From Diplosphaera chodatii (Eukaryota; Chlorophyta; Trebouxiophyceae; Prasiolales; Stichococcaceae): a stretch of 64,000 bases of DNA. Where the stretch lies: positions 1,302,001-1,366,000 of the forward strand of contig JAALGY010000042.1 of NCBI GenBank assembly GCA_032358165.1, in the 5' to 3' direction. The notes under the pieces are model-generated. The model was not told the origin of the DNA. It worked only from the letters and a program-made list of their open reading frames with translations, and searched no databases. Below are positions 1 to 15,509 of the stretch, piece by piece. Position 1 is the first letter of the stretch, and every line of letters begins with the position of its first letter. A program made the translations under genes and the position numbers.

Positions 1-3652
<3,652 letters not shown>

Positions 3653-4467
3653 GTGGTGTCAACACCCCGCTGCCACGCGCAGCTCGGCCTCCGGTGTGAC
3701 CTGACCTGCCGCAGCGGAAGCTTCAAGGTCAGCGCGAATGCGGCGCGCACGTGGCTTCGGCCGTGCACACTGGTAGTCTGTCACCTCTGCTGTACATGTG
3801 TGGTCTACAGGTGATGATATGGGGCCAATTTCCCCTCATTGAGGCCTGAATGACACTGCTACAGGCATCAGCAGAGACCCTGCTAACGACTGCACCACAC
3901 CTCTAGGGAGCTGGTGAGCCTGACTGCTACCTTTGAGAGACAGTCCACCGCAGGCCAACGGATAATACAGCCGATGCAAGTGCCTCGGGACACGAGCAGG
4001 GCACACGTGAGCAGATTTGCCGGGGTCTCCGTGAGTCGTCACAGCATTCCCGCGGCAAGCACGCGGGAATGCGACCAAACCCTGGCGTGACAACACATGA
4101 CGCCCGGTGTGTGCACACCACGGTTGCACCCTGTTGCTGGCCGCACTGTCGCCCTGACAAACTAGTTTGATCTGTAGTAGGCTCGATTTCTGCTGCGTGC
4201 TGGAGTCGCAGTTGCCTTTGCTGCAAGAACTTTGACCCTTCTGTACAGAGCAACAGAAGTGTGCCGCTGGAGCGCTGATTACCAAGCTTCTGGGACCCTG
4301 GGATCGGCGGCGGGCTGCAGGCAGCAAGTTGGAGCGCCTGTGAACCACTCTGGAGCTTCAGACGGGCGCATCAAGGTCATGATGGCCCTGAGGGCCCGGC
4401 CAAGCAGCTGGCTTTCGGGGATCACCTGAAGGGAACTGGGCGCCGCTGGGCGCCCCCGCTGGGCGCC
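3653..4467. promoter_or_regulatory. Divergent intergenic region between FTSH11-like and the surface-protein gene
   Basis: About 815 bases lie between two start codons that face away from each other, so this holds both 5' UTRs and probably both promoters. Reading frames here are short and unlike the neighbouring coding exons. I see no RNA gene or clear repeat. Confidence 0.5.
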
Positions 4468-7400
4468 ATGCGCCTGCAAGGAGCACTGGGACTGTGCATT
4501 GGCCTGCTGCTGAGTGCGCTTGCTGACAGCGGCTCAGCGCAGCAGGTGGGCCTCACATCCTAGTTGCACAGCTGAATCGGGCCCCAACATGCCACTCATC
4601 AGCCGCATAGCAGCACCGATCCAGCTCAGGAGACAATTCTCGTTGACGTCATGTCTTGACACAGTGCACTCAGCCAGCGCATGTTGCAAGAAACCAACAC
4701 AGCAGTGGCAGCATGATGCCGCTCAGCTTCCCAGCGGCATTCTGCATGCTGCTGCCATAAGTGCTGCTGGGCAGGGTGACCATTCGCATGCTAGACGTGC
4801 CCATTACTGCTGGCAGGTGCGCCTGGACGCCACTAGGGCGGACAACGGCCAGCAGCGGACGCTTGCAGCGGCGCCGGCGCCCGGGCCAGCTGAAGCTGAC
4901 GCCTCAGCGCAGGGGCCGACAGCAGAGCTGCTGATCAGCGCGGGCGCAGCGCCTGGCGCCGAGCCCGGCGCAGAGCCGGTGGCGACGGCGAGCAATGGCA
5001 CGGCGCAGCTGCAGGGCATGGTGGTGGCGCTGTCGCAGCGGCACGCCGATGAGCGGGGCAGCAGCCATGTGAATATCACGCTCAGCGGGCTGCCCGCCAA
5101 CTACTCGAAAGTCACGGCCGCGTGCGCGTTCCCGCTGCTGGCAGACATCAGGCAGCTGGAGGCGCAGTCCCTGCAGGCGAGGCTGCTGTTGTGGCCTGAT
5201 GGTGCAGTAGTGGGTATGCTGCGCAACCGCATCTGCAGCACACGCCATTGTTATGCACTGCTATGCCAGCATCGGGGTGCTGACGAGCTTGTTGTCGGTC
5301 GCAGAGGACTGGCGAAGCAGACATATCGGTGCAGCCGGACCTGCTGACGCAGTACCTGCAGCTGATTGTAGGCCTACCCACCAGCAGCGCGATACAGGTA
5401 ATTAACCTACCAGGGCGCATGTGCCTTCGGAAGTGATCGATCAGCAGAACGTCCTGCATGCTGCAGCGTTAGGTTTTGCTTGCACGGTGAAACGGGGTGC
5501 CTGACTTCAGAGCCTGCACTTGCAGGCGTTCTCGCCCAACGAGCAGTGCCAGAAGCCAGACAAGTGCCCGGACGGCGGGTTCTACAACTTCACGGTCTTC
5601 TGCGGGGTGCCGCCCGGCCAGCAGGCGGTCGTCCCGGCGGTCGTGGCGCAGCTGCCCCAGGACGACAGCTCAGCAGCAGGTTGGTGTGCCACTTGTTGCG
5701 CCGGAGAAACGGTACCGCTTTGCACATGATGCCGGGGCCTGGTTTTCCACCAGTGCCTGCAGTTCAAGCCGGTAATTTCTGCTCTCACGGCGCCCACATA
5801 CTCCGTGAAGCAGCCGGTTCTACGTGTGGCTCTGCAAACCAGCATTGCCTCGTTGCAGCGGATGTGCTGGTGTCGCTGGGGAACGCCGCGCTGGGCCTGC
5901 GGCGCATTAGGTTCGATGCAGCGTCGCCCAGCTACGGCCCAGCCGCCGGCAACACCAGCGTCGCAATCCAGGTGCGCCTCCGCAGCTGCCATACCTGACC
6001 CCAGGCCCCAGTAAGCATGTCAGGCCCCGCAACAGACCCTGGCAAGGCCTGGGGCGATGATGCTGCAGTGTGGCTCCAAGAACGGTGGAACGAAATCAAC
6101 AGCGCAGAAGTCTCTGCATGCTGCAGGGCGCTGGCTTCCAGAGGGGGCTGCAGTGCGTGTACATCAATGGGACAGCGCAGCCGCCGCGATGGCTCGGCTT
6201 CAACGCCACCGTCCAGCACTCAGGTGCAGCAGGATTTGTGGCGCTGGCGTAGTGCAACATAATGTACCTCAATACATTGGAAGCACGGAAGCCTGGTTGA
6301 CAGTCGGTTGTGTGACGCCCCAGCAGCCGCGGTGGCACATCAAAGTTCAGCTCTCGTACGGCACACAGGGGCGGCGAGCTGCGACACTCCAAGGTGGTTC
6401 CTGGGCAACGCCTCCAGCATCAGCGTCGCCATGCAGCTGGCGTGGCCCGACGGCAGCGTTTTAGGGGTGCGCGGGAATACAGTTGTCCCTGATATGTTGT
6501 GGCTCGTGTGACTTGCCGGTCATGCCATGCTCCAGGGCTGCAATGTGAGGTTGCGCTTGCAACGGAGTAATCATCTGGTGTGCAGATGCCCCACTTTGTG
6601 TACTATCCATACCCCTCGATTGTGGAGCTGTCGCCGGCGTCGCTGCCGCGCTTTGGGGACGCATCCAACATCCTGTACGCATTCTTCGCCAACAACTTCT
6701 CCGCCATCCCGCCAGAACTGGTAGGCATCACATCACAGGCAAGTTGCCGCCGCAGGCGTGCCACACCTGCATTGATTCAGCCATGCTTTGATGGCGCTGT
6801 CATTAACTAGTTCAGTGCTGCCCTCACTGGGACAATCCTTAACACTCAGCATAGCCCTCGGACCGTGCACATTCGCACGCATGTGAAACGCCGGTGCCGT
6901 CACTTCCGGTTGCAGGTCGCCGCGCTGAGCCCGCGCCTGCGGCTGGTGGCGCCGGGGGTCAACGGCTCCCGCACCCTGCTGCCCGCCAGCTGGACGGCTG
7001 ACCTGGCAGGGGTCCAGGCCGCGCTGCCGGGCGGGGGCCAGCTGGCGCCCGGCCAGCACATCGTGCAGGTGCGCTGCCACCAACACACAAGGCTGTCGTC
7101 AGCATCCTGTCAGCGTCATCCGCCTCACTTGATGAGCTTGCGTATGTCGTGGAGCCGAAACGTCTCGACACGAAGCTGTGTTGGGGTGCAGGTGTCGCTC
7201 AATGGAGGGTCAGACTGGTCTGGCGGGGCAGGCGGTGATGCGGCGGTGGGTCGGGTTCAGGGTTAGGGTTGGGCTTTCAAGCGTGCTGTGTACTGCCTTT
7301 GTCCCATGCTGGCAAGGCACCATGCGCTGCTGTTTATTGCATTGCAGAGGAATACTGCACAAGGAGCTGCATGATCGTTGCTGTATGAGGTCATTCAAGG

Positions 7401-10400
7401 CCGCGTTCGCCTGATGCCCTTGCTGTGACGTGCTGCAGGTCCTCACGGTGGGGGGTCCGCTGGCGGGCATGGCGGCGCCGTACTACAGGGTGGCCGCAGG
7501 CGAGACGACGGTGCAGCTGGCGGCGCAGCTGGACCAGCCCCCGCTGCTGCCCGTGACGGCGGTCGTGTCTGTTGAGCAGCGGACTGCTGCGGGCGTGTCG
7601 CAGGCAAGCTCAGGAGATGTGTCACACCGTTGTGCCCTGGACCACATTGCGCACACTGCAGGCCACCGCTTATGGTGTGCGAACGGATGTTGCTGCTTCT
7701 GTTGCACGGGGCCTTTCAGCCCCCGGTGTGTTGCCCCTGCCATGCTGACGTGCTTCCTGCTGCCTGCAGGTGCAGCTGCCCGGGGATCTCCTGGCCAGCA
7801 GCCAGGTCAGCTGGGCGGCGGGCGACAACTCATCGCAGGCAATCAGCCTGACGCTGCCGCAGGTGCCGGCCCGTGCTGCCCCTCTCCACCTTTCTCCTTT
7901 CTCCCCTCCTGCATGGCAGCAGCTGGAACCTCGTGTGTTGCTCAAGCTGACGGGACAAACTGCCACCGCTACGGGCCAGAGCTGGGCGGACCGCGCGCTG
8001 CTGGTGAGCATCACGGCCGCCAGCAATGCGGACACCGACTTTGCCCGCGCCGCCACCATCGTGTCGTCGGCCCCTCAGTCCGACTTCACCGTCACCTTTG
8101 AGGCCGGCTACAACAAGGTAGCCAGGCTCCTCGCACAAAGACTCTTGTATCATCGGCGTCACACCAATCTGCAGTGCCCGCGCTTTGAGCCTGTCCCAAC
8201 TTCTGTGAGTGCATAGCGTTCGACCAACGTAAAGCAGAATTACAGGGGACGACAAATGCTACTGTTGCTTGCACAGGTGGTGTACCCGGGCGACGATGTG
8301 TCCGTGCCGGTCACCGTCACGGGCAGCCGCATCGCAGTCCCGGCGGCGGCCAGGTACCGGCTGGATCCCCAGACGCCGCTGGCGGCGCCCTTCCTGCCGA
8401 CCGTCAATGGCAGCCTGGCCGGCGTGCTGCGGTGGGACCCGTCGAAGGGCGGCAGCGTCGACATCGCGGTGCCGGTCGAGTGGTCGGAGGTGCGTGGAAT
8501 AGCCCTGCAGACGTGCCGTCGCCCAGCCTGAGCAGCGCCAGCCCGCAGCGCTGCACGTGACTCCGAAAAGCAGAGGCCAAGCTGCGCCGTGCAGATGCTG
8601 CCTCTGCTGTCTCGTTGGGGAGCACCAGCGACAGACAGGCTGCACGTCTCAGCAGCATTCCACCCAGTGTACCATTGCTGATGTGCCCATCAGGCCGCCC
8701 TGCTGGTAGTTGTCGCAAGTCAGGAGGGTGTGGCACATTTCACAGGTGCCGATGGAGGCAGTGTATCGCCTGGGCGCTGCTCTGGAGCCCACGTGGAACG
8801 CCGCAGTCATTGACCACAGCTACCAAGTGGGGCCACTGCCAGCATGCAGTGCAATGCAAGGGCAGGGCGTGTGGCAAATACCGTCGCCGAGCGGCTGCTT
8901 GATGAAGTCACTTGCTGCGGTTTCTGAAGCTCGTGCACACGCATCAACCGTCGGCCTCCGGTGTGCCTGCAGCCGGCGGTGCACCTGTTCGGTGTGCGCC
9001 CGGGCACCTGCCCGCCCGGGACGTACCTGAAGACGGCGCCGGCGCCGGCATTGGCCGGCGGCAGCAGCGTCAGCCTGGTCAACCTCACGGCCGGCACGCC
9101 GGCACAGATCCGGGACCTGCACCTGCTGGCGGCGGGCGGCGCGGCCATTGAGCTGTCCACGCAGTTCGAGCCCAACACCACCGTGTACGGCGCAATGGTC
9201 CGCGAGGTGCGGTCAGCAAGCGGCAGGCTCCTGCTGAGGAGGGCAGTCACATATTGAAACCCTGCAGACTGGGTTTGTCAGGTTGTGTTGCTTGTGAACC
9301 ACGTGTCCTGCGGAAGGCACCTGCTTGCCATCCAGCAACACCACACCTGCACCACACATGTACATGAATGGCATGGTATCAACTAGCAGCTGGCGCCGCC
9401 CGCTCCCACAGGATGTGGCCAACGCGACGCTGTGCGTCGAGTCGGCGCGCCCCGGCGCCCGGGTGACGGTGTTCAACGGCACCAACGACGTGCTGCAGCC
9501 GGTGGGCGCCCCCGCGGCGGCGGCCACCTTTGCCAGAATCGCGCACGGCAGGTGAGGCCCCTCATCCCCAGGGGATGCGATCCGCGATCTGCGATCTGTG
9601 CCACAAACAGGACGTGCCCTCGCTTGGTTGTATGTTGCCAGGCATGCTGCAGTGCGGTGCTGCACCATGAGGCAGAAGGCATGACGCGCACAATCTGGCC
9701 CCCTTGAGCGTGGCGTAAACCTGTAACCTACCTTCTTCAACTCCTGCATCAGCACCGAACTGTTTGTCCATCCCTCACGAGCAGTATGGATGCATATTTG
9801 AGATGGCGCATGCAGATTGAGCAAGTCTATCGCACTGGGTGTCCCCATCACAGGCGGTTGAAGGGGCTGCTGGGGACGCGGGCGGGCGCGTGCGGCGAGG
9901 GGCAGCGCACGTACCTGCTGCCCTTTGCGCTGGGCCAGAACGACTTTGACGTCTTTATCACGTCGCCCGCCGCTCTCAGCATCCAGGTGCATCCACCTTC
10001 CAACTTGTCAGAAACTCACGTTAAACTGACGATCTATAAAGCTTGCCGGCACCACCCTTTCTGTTAGAGAACGCTACATCTGCCTGAGCGCCTCTGCCCT
10101 GATGCACCCAGTGCCCGTGACACGGCAGATCCGAGGCTGTATCGCTGGCCACGCAGGGTACAGCGGCAGATAGCTATGGGGAGGAGCAGAAAGCCTTGCG
10201 CAACCCTGGCAACACCACAGTGCGCTCCTGACATCTCGTGTTCACATCTTGGATCAAAATGCGCGACACCTGTGGCATGTGCTCACGTGGGCTCAGCTCT
10301 ACTTGGCCAGTGTACCACCCGCTGACAAGGCTGTAGGGGCAGCTCACAGCAGATTCTGGTCGAAGTGTGCGGCATTCCTGTGAATGTGATGCGCAACAAG

Positions 10401-13400
10401 CGGCCGTGCAAACCCTCAAGCCGCGGGTGCCCTGCAGGTGCGGTACTCGCTGGCGGTGGTGCGGCTGGCGGATCCCACGCACTGCCAGCTGCAGTCGCTC
10501 AACGCGACCACGGCGTCGGGCGTGTCGCTGCCGGTGTGCGGCCCGCCCCCGCCGCCGCCCGCCAGGGCTTCGGGGTCTGCAGCGTCCGCCGCGGTGGCGG
10601 CGGCGGTGGCCGCTGCCTCGGCGCCGGAGGCGGGTGCGGCGGCGGCGGCGGCCCGGGGGCAGCGGCCCGGGTACGGCCCCTGCCGGGCGAACCAGATCGC
10701 CGCCCTGAACGTGACCTCGGGCACTGACTACCTCAGCCTGCACCCGGGCCTGCGCTTCCCCAACATCCAGGTGCGCTTCCAGCCGGCGCCCGTGCTTGCT
10801 GGAGTGCAGCAGGCCCACCAATGTTCTGCTGTGCACCAGTCATCGTAAGCAGACGCTGCGGCTGTGCGTCGCCAGTGTGTCAGGCGGCCGCGCACGATTC
10901 CTTTCTGCAAGTCGAGGCAGATCCTTGTGCCGGGTGCTGCAGGGGGTGCGGGTGGAGGTGAACGGGCAGGTGCTGAGCCAGGGCGGCAACCTGGGCGCCG
11001 ACCGCATCACCGACACCACCAGCACCATGGTGGTGGTGCGCTTTTTGGCCAGGGCCGCATGTGAGGGGTGTCAGGGGTCACGGGTCAGTTGTGGAGGCGG
11101 GGGACTGGGGGGCTCAGTCAGGGGAGCGTAGTCAGGGGATGCAGGTGCCGGCGCGGGCGTGGCCACATGATGCTATGAAGCTGTGCAGCTTCGCCCCCCT
11201 GCATCTGCTGGACTCTGCGTCCTGCCTATGTGTGTTGCAGTCAGTCAGCTTGGAGTCATGTGCTCGTGTGGCAGCAACGCCGCCCATATCGTGCATGTTC
11301 ATGACCAACCTCATAGGTGACGAGCAAGACTTTACTGCCTGCAGGTCCGGTCCAACCCAGACTTCCTGCCAGCAGCATTCATCGTTGGGCTCGAGCCAGG
11401 CGTGCCTCTCCAGGTGTGGTGTCTGTGCACTGTCACCTGGGGATATCCACTGGCTTCCTTACTACTGTGCTGCCTAGCTTATCTTCAGCGCTACAGTTGC
11501 CTACTCTGGCGACATGTTCAGAGCTGTCTGCGGTTCCAGAGTCCTATGTTTGAGCGTGCAACCGGTCATGCTTCACCCTGTGGGGACACTTCCAACCTGC
11601 AGGTGCCGATCGTCATCGTGGCAGAGGATGGCGTGACGTCGCTGCGGTACTATGTGTCCGTCACACGCGACCTGCCCAGCGGGGGCGCGAGCGACGACAC
11701 AGCAGCAGACTCCGCGGTGGCCAAGGCGCTGCCTGGCCGCCTGTCACCGGCGCAGGCGGCGGTCGACCAGGCGGTCGCTGACTCGCCGCTGTCGGCCATC
11801 CTCAGCAACATGACGAAGGCCACTCTGTCGCGGATCGACAAGGGCGTCTCTGTCAGCGGCAGCGGCGGCAACGATGCAGATCCAGACAATGCAGACGGCG
11901 GCATCTCGCCGGCTGCAGCAGCCACTGCTGGCGACTCCCAGGAGGCGTCCGCAGCAGCCTCAGCACTGCTGGCGCCGTTGCCCAAAGGTGAGCAACCACC
12001 ACGTGTTTGCCCTGCTCAGAGATGTGTTGCTCACGTTCACAAACCCCCGACTCTCCTGCTGTCACTCTGACACCCTGTCACCATGCCCTCCCACCAGCAC
12101 CGACTCGCACTTGTGCTGCCTCACGCCAGCACATGGCTGTGCTCCATGGTGCAGAAACCTGGTGCCTGCCAGTGCTGCTCCTGTCGGCAGATGCTGCTGG
12201 GTGTCAGCTGTAGTAGCAGCACCGTCAAACCTTGCAGCAATCGCGCCATGAACGCTCCAGACAACCACCTGCCTCGCTGCAGGGTGGCCGATGCCACCGG
12301 CACGGCAGCAGCAGTGCGGCGCATGCGTCGGCGGCTGGGCGTCAGCCGACGCCAACGCCAGCTACTGCACCATGTGCGCGCCGGGCAGCTACTCGCCGGC
12401 CGCCTTCTCGCCCGCCTGCCCCCCCTGCCCCCCCGGCACCTACGCCAGCAGCTGGGGCTCCACGCACTGCCGCCACTGCGTCACGGGTGCGTGCGCCTCT
12501 TACGTCGCCTACATGCAAAGCCTACGAGGACCTGCACGCCCTGCCGCTGTCAGGAGCACAAGTTGGAGGGCGCCGCAAAGGCGTCAAGTCTGCGTTCGTG
12601 CCCACCTGACAGTTCAGGAGGCTGCTTGCGCCTGGTCAGCTCCAGCAGTCCAGCAGCCATGCAGGGTTGGGTCCAAAGGTGGCATGTGTCCACGCTTTCC
12701 CCTGCCGCCGCAGGCACCTTTGGGCCGGCGCAGGGCGGGGAGCTGTGCCTCATGTGCCCCGCCAACTACACGACGCTCGCCGACGGCTCCGCCGGCTGCG
12801 GCACCCCGGTGCGCCCGCGCCCCACCCTGCAGCAACAAATCGCCGTTGCCCGACGCCGCTGCGCACATGTTTCCGCGCCCCGGGGGCCCAGCTGGTCGCG
12901 CCGCTGCCGCTTGTCCTCGCATGGCACCGCCATGTGGCTGGCCAGGCAGTCAGGCTGTGAGATTCAGTTTTTAACAATTATTTAAAACTTCGATTTTGGC
13001 GCGCAGGTGGGCGAGGGGCTGGACCTGTCGTCCCGCTACGCCGTCATCGTCAGCTTCGGCGTGCTGCTGAACGGCACGGCGCTGGGCGAGATCGCGCAGC
13101 GCGTGGGCGTCAACGCCAGCTCGGAGGTGGTGCTGGACACGCTCGTCAGGCGCGCCCGCCCGATCCGCCGTCACCTCAGTCCGCCTTGCGGTGCCGATCC
13201 GGCGCCTGTTCCACCAGATGAAGCTGCTCGGCGTGCTGAGGTGCTTGACTGCATGCGCCCGCAGGTCCGACACCGCATCCGCCTTCAACATCAGCCTGGG
13301 GGACGTGCACGTGACCGGCATCGAGCAGGTGGGCGCGCATGGGCTGCCGTCTGAGCGGCGTCCGTCTCTTGTCTGACAGCTTGCAAACACCTTGCCTGTC

Positions 13401-14457
13401 ACGGTCGCTGATCTCAACATGTTACACCCTCATGTATGCATGCGCCCTTCAGGTGTCGCGGCGGGTGCTTTACGTGAACGTCTCTGCGTCGCTGCCGGTG
13501 GACGTCCCCCCTGGAGCGTCCGATGACGACGTGCGCACCGCCTTCAACGTCAAGTCCATCTCCGCGGACGAGCCGATCAAGATGCTGGTGGACGACCCCG
13601 ACAAGTTCTTTGGGCGCACCACCAAGGTGCGGCGTTTGTCCCCTGTTCCCCAGACAGCTGCGGGCGCAGCACCTGCAACCGGTTGGCGCCCCGCTGGGGG
13701 GCTGCGTGCTGGGTCTGCCGGCTGGTCCTGCCCGGGTATTTTGGTATGGACAGTCAGGGACCAGCCAGGGCAGGAGGGAGGTTCTGTGGCGTCGCCGCTC
13801 AGCACACGGCTGCCCTGCTGCAGGCGCTGAACGTGAACGCGGAGGGGGACGGCCACGGCGCGCAGCGCACCCTCAGCAGCCCGCGCAGCAGCGGCCGCCT
13901 CGCGCTGCCATGGCCCGCCATCCTGGGCATCGTCCTCGGCGGCCTGCTCGTCGCGGGGCTGGCAACAGCGGTGCTCGCACGGCGGCGCGTCCGGCGGGCC
14001 TACCAGGTGTGAACTAGGGTAGGGAAGGTTCTTGGTCCTGTGTGAGCAAGTCATATTGGGGCAACAGCGCGTCAGCAGGGTGCTCAGTATGTGGTCGGAT
14101 GCTGCAGAAGCTTGCCCGCCTACATGCATTCTCTGCATCTGTGTGCTGTTTCCACGGTCGTGCACTGGCTGGCCTGATCGCCCGACCACCAGCTCGAGTG
14201 CCATCCATCGCCTGCTGATGCAGGCGGTGGCGACACGGCTATCAGCCGCGCGGCTGCCGCAGTTTCGGGTGGGGTCCGGCGGCGGCGGCGGCGGCGGCGG
14301 CTGGCGGCTGCCCTCGGCCTGGGGCATGGTGCAGCGCATGGGCAGCGGCTCCTCGCAGGGCAGCGTCGCGGCGTCGGACGCCCCCATCATCAGCGCCCCC
14401 GGTGGGCACCCCTGCTGCTGGTTCCTTTCAGGAACAATAGGCAGCAGCTCCTCGTAG
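4468..14457 (+). CDS. Large modular cell-surface protein: Calx-beta/cadherin-like repeats, Cys-rich region, one C-terminal membrane span
   Basis: Likely secretory-pathway type I membrane protein of 1529 aa; function unknown. Exons: 4468-4545, 4817-5213, 5321-5397, 5526-5679, 5859-5971, 6127-6223, 6369-6466, 6586-6720, 6916-7068, 7192-7245, 7439-7603, 7770-7862, 7920-8117, 8277-8489, 8746-8826, 8973-9206, 9412-9551, 9854-9986, 10438-10770, 10943-11035, 11345-11413, 11603-11987, 12283-12486, 12714-12808, 13007-13149, 13265-13328, 13453-13626, 13824-14006, 14224-14457. It starts with a signal peptide (MRLQGALGLCIGLLLSALA). Calx-beta-like strands follow (VSWAAGDNSSQAISLTL; VLRWDP then VDIAVPV). 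A cadherin-like sandwich ends AEDGVTSLRYYVSVTR. Exons near 12283-12808 carry GCC2/GCC3-type cysteines (CPPCPPGTYA, CLMCPANYT). The membrane span is ILGIVLGGLLVAGLATAVLA, followed by an Arg-rich tail. Phases all close. Introns after 7603 and 13149 appear to use GC donors. Domain names are by eye. Confidence 0.75.
7251..7273. repeat. Telomere-like TTAGGGTT motif inside an intron
   Basis: Imperfect tandem GGGTTCAGGGTTAGGGTTGGG units lie just after the modelled donor at 7245. They resemble the plant/green-algal TTTAGGG telomere repeat but are too short and irregular to be a telomere. Confidence 0.5.
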
Positions 14458-14503
14458 GACAGCATTGGCGGTCTTCAATGCCCCCATCAGCAGCGCCCCC
14501 GAT
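14342..14503 (+). repeat. Two-copy local duplication of the last coding segment of the surface-protein gene
   Basis: Bases 14342-14404 and 14441-14503 are recognisable copies of each other (CTCCTCGCAGGGCAGC against CTCCTCGTAGGACAGC, later GCCCCCATC then CAGCGCCCCCG). The second copy has diverged, and its CAG-to-TAG change supplies the stop codon of the modelled protein. Confidence 0.7.
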
Positions 14504-15509
14504 GGCAGTTGCACAGGAACTGCTGTCGGTACAAACCCTAAACGCCACTCAGTTTGGCTCCCTGCTGACGCGCTGTACCTTAAGTTGTTCCCTGCATGGC
14601 GAATGCAGCTCACAGTGCTTCACACACGTGATGGTACCGGCGTGCCACCAGCCAGACATGCAGCAAGGTACTTGGTTCAAGGTGACACTGCAAGCCCTAA
14701 CTTGGCATTTCAAACCTGATTGCAGGGGGGGCGCGTGTGCGGCACCAGGGCGGCGCTCGCGGCGTGCTGCGCAGCCACCAGTCAGATGCTGCTGGGGATC
14801 CGCCGTCCCAGGCCTGAAGCAGCAAAAGCGGCCGCGCTGCTTGGGGCGAATGCGGTCACCGCGTCAGCCATGTATTTATGACGGCTTTGCTACTTAGATG
14901 GCACCCACAACTAGAGCAGCGAGCAGCGGACGCTGGGGCTGTGCCAGGTTCACCACAGCATCTGTGCATGTTTTTCCTCTGTTGAATGACGAAGCCGACA
15001 GCACTGGTCAGGTAGAAGCAGGGTCTGCTGTTTATTTCATGCGCATGCGTAGGCAGGCAACGCTGTTGCTTTCGAATGCGCTCAGTCCGCAATTGTGTGC
15101 AACACGATACCCACGCTGTAATTGTTCATAACGCTGTCAAGCACGGGCAATTTGTGAGATAAACAACCCACTGATCAACTGGCAGTTTCCAGGCTGCAAA
15201 TATCTGACACGGTAGATATTCACCGACCTCAGTGCTCGCCATTGTCAGGCCCCCTGGTCTGTCAGCCGAAGCAGAGCATGCCACAAGCAGCGCTTCGATT
15301 TTGCTGCCCAATTGACATTGCATAGCAGTAGCTACGATCAGAACGGCGACGAGACTGACGCCAGACAACTCTCAATGTACAGAACCGGCCTGACGGCTGC
15401 TGGCAGAAGGGTGCTGCGACAAGCATTTGCGCTTCGTGCAGCGCCCTGCTGCTTCTACAGGGCCGCAGCAGTGCTGCCTGCCGCAGCCAGGCTCCAGCGG
15501 CTGCCGGCC
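14458..15509. other. Intergenic region: 3' UTR of the surface-protein gene and upstream region of the RRM gene
   Basis: It holds the end of the 14342-14503 duplication, a TGTAA signal at 15117, and the presumed 5' UTR of the RRM gene. An in-frame ATG lies upstream at 15375, but the residues it would add look like leader sequence. No other gene is supported. Confidence 0.5.
15117..15121 (+). terminator. TGTAA poly(A) signal
   Basis: The chlorophyte poly(A) pentamer lies about 660 bases after the stop of the surface-protein gene. The distance is long, so assignment to that gene is tentative. Confidence 0.35.
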
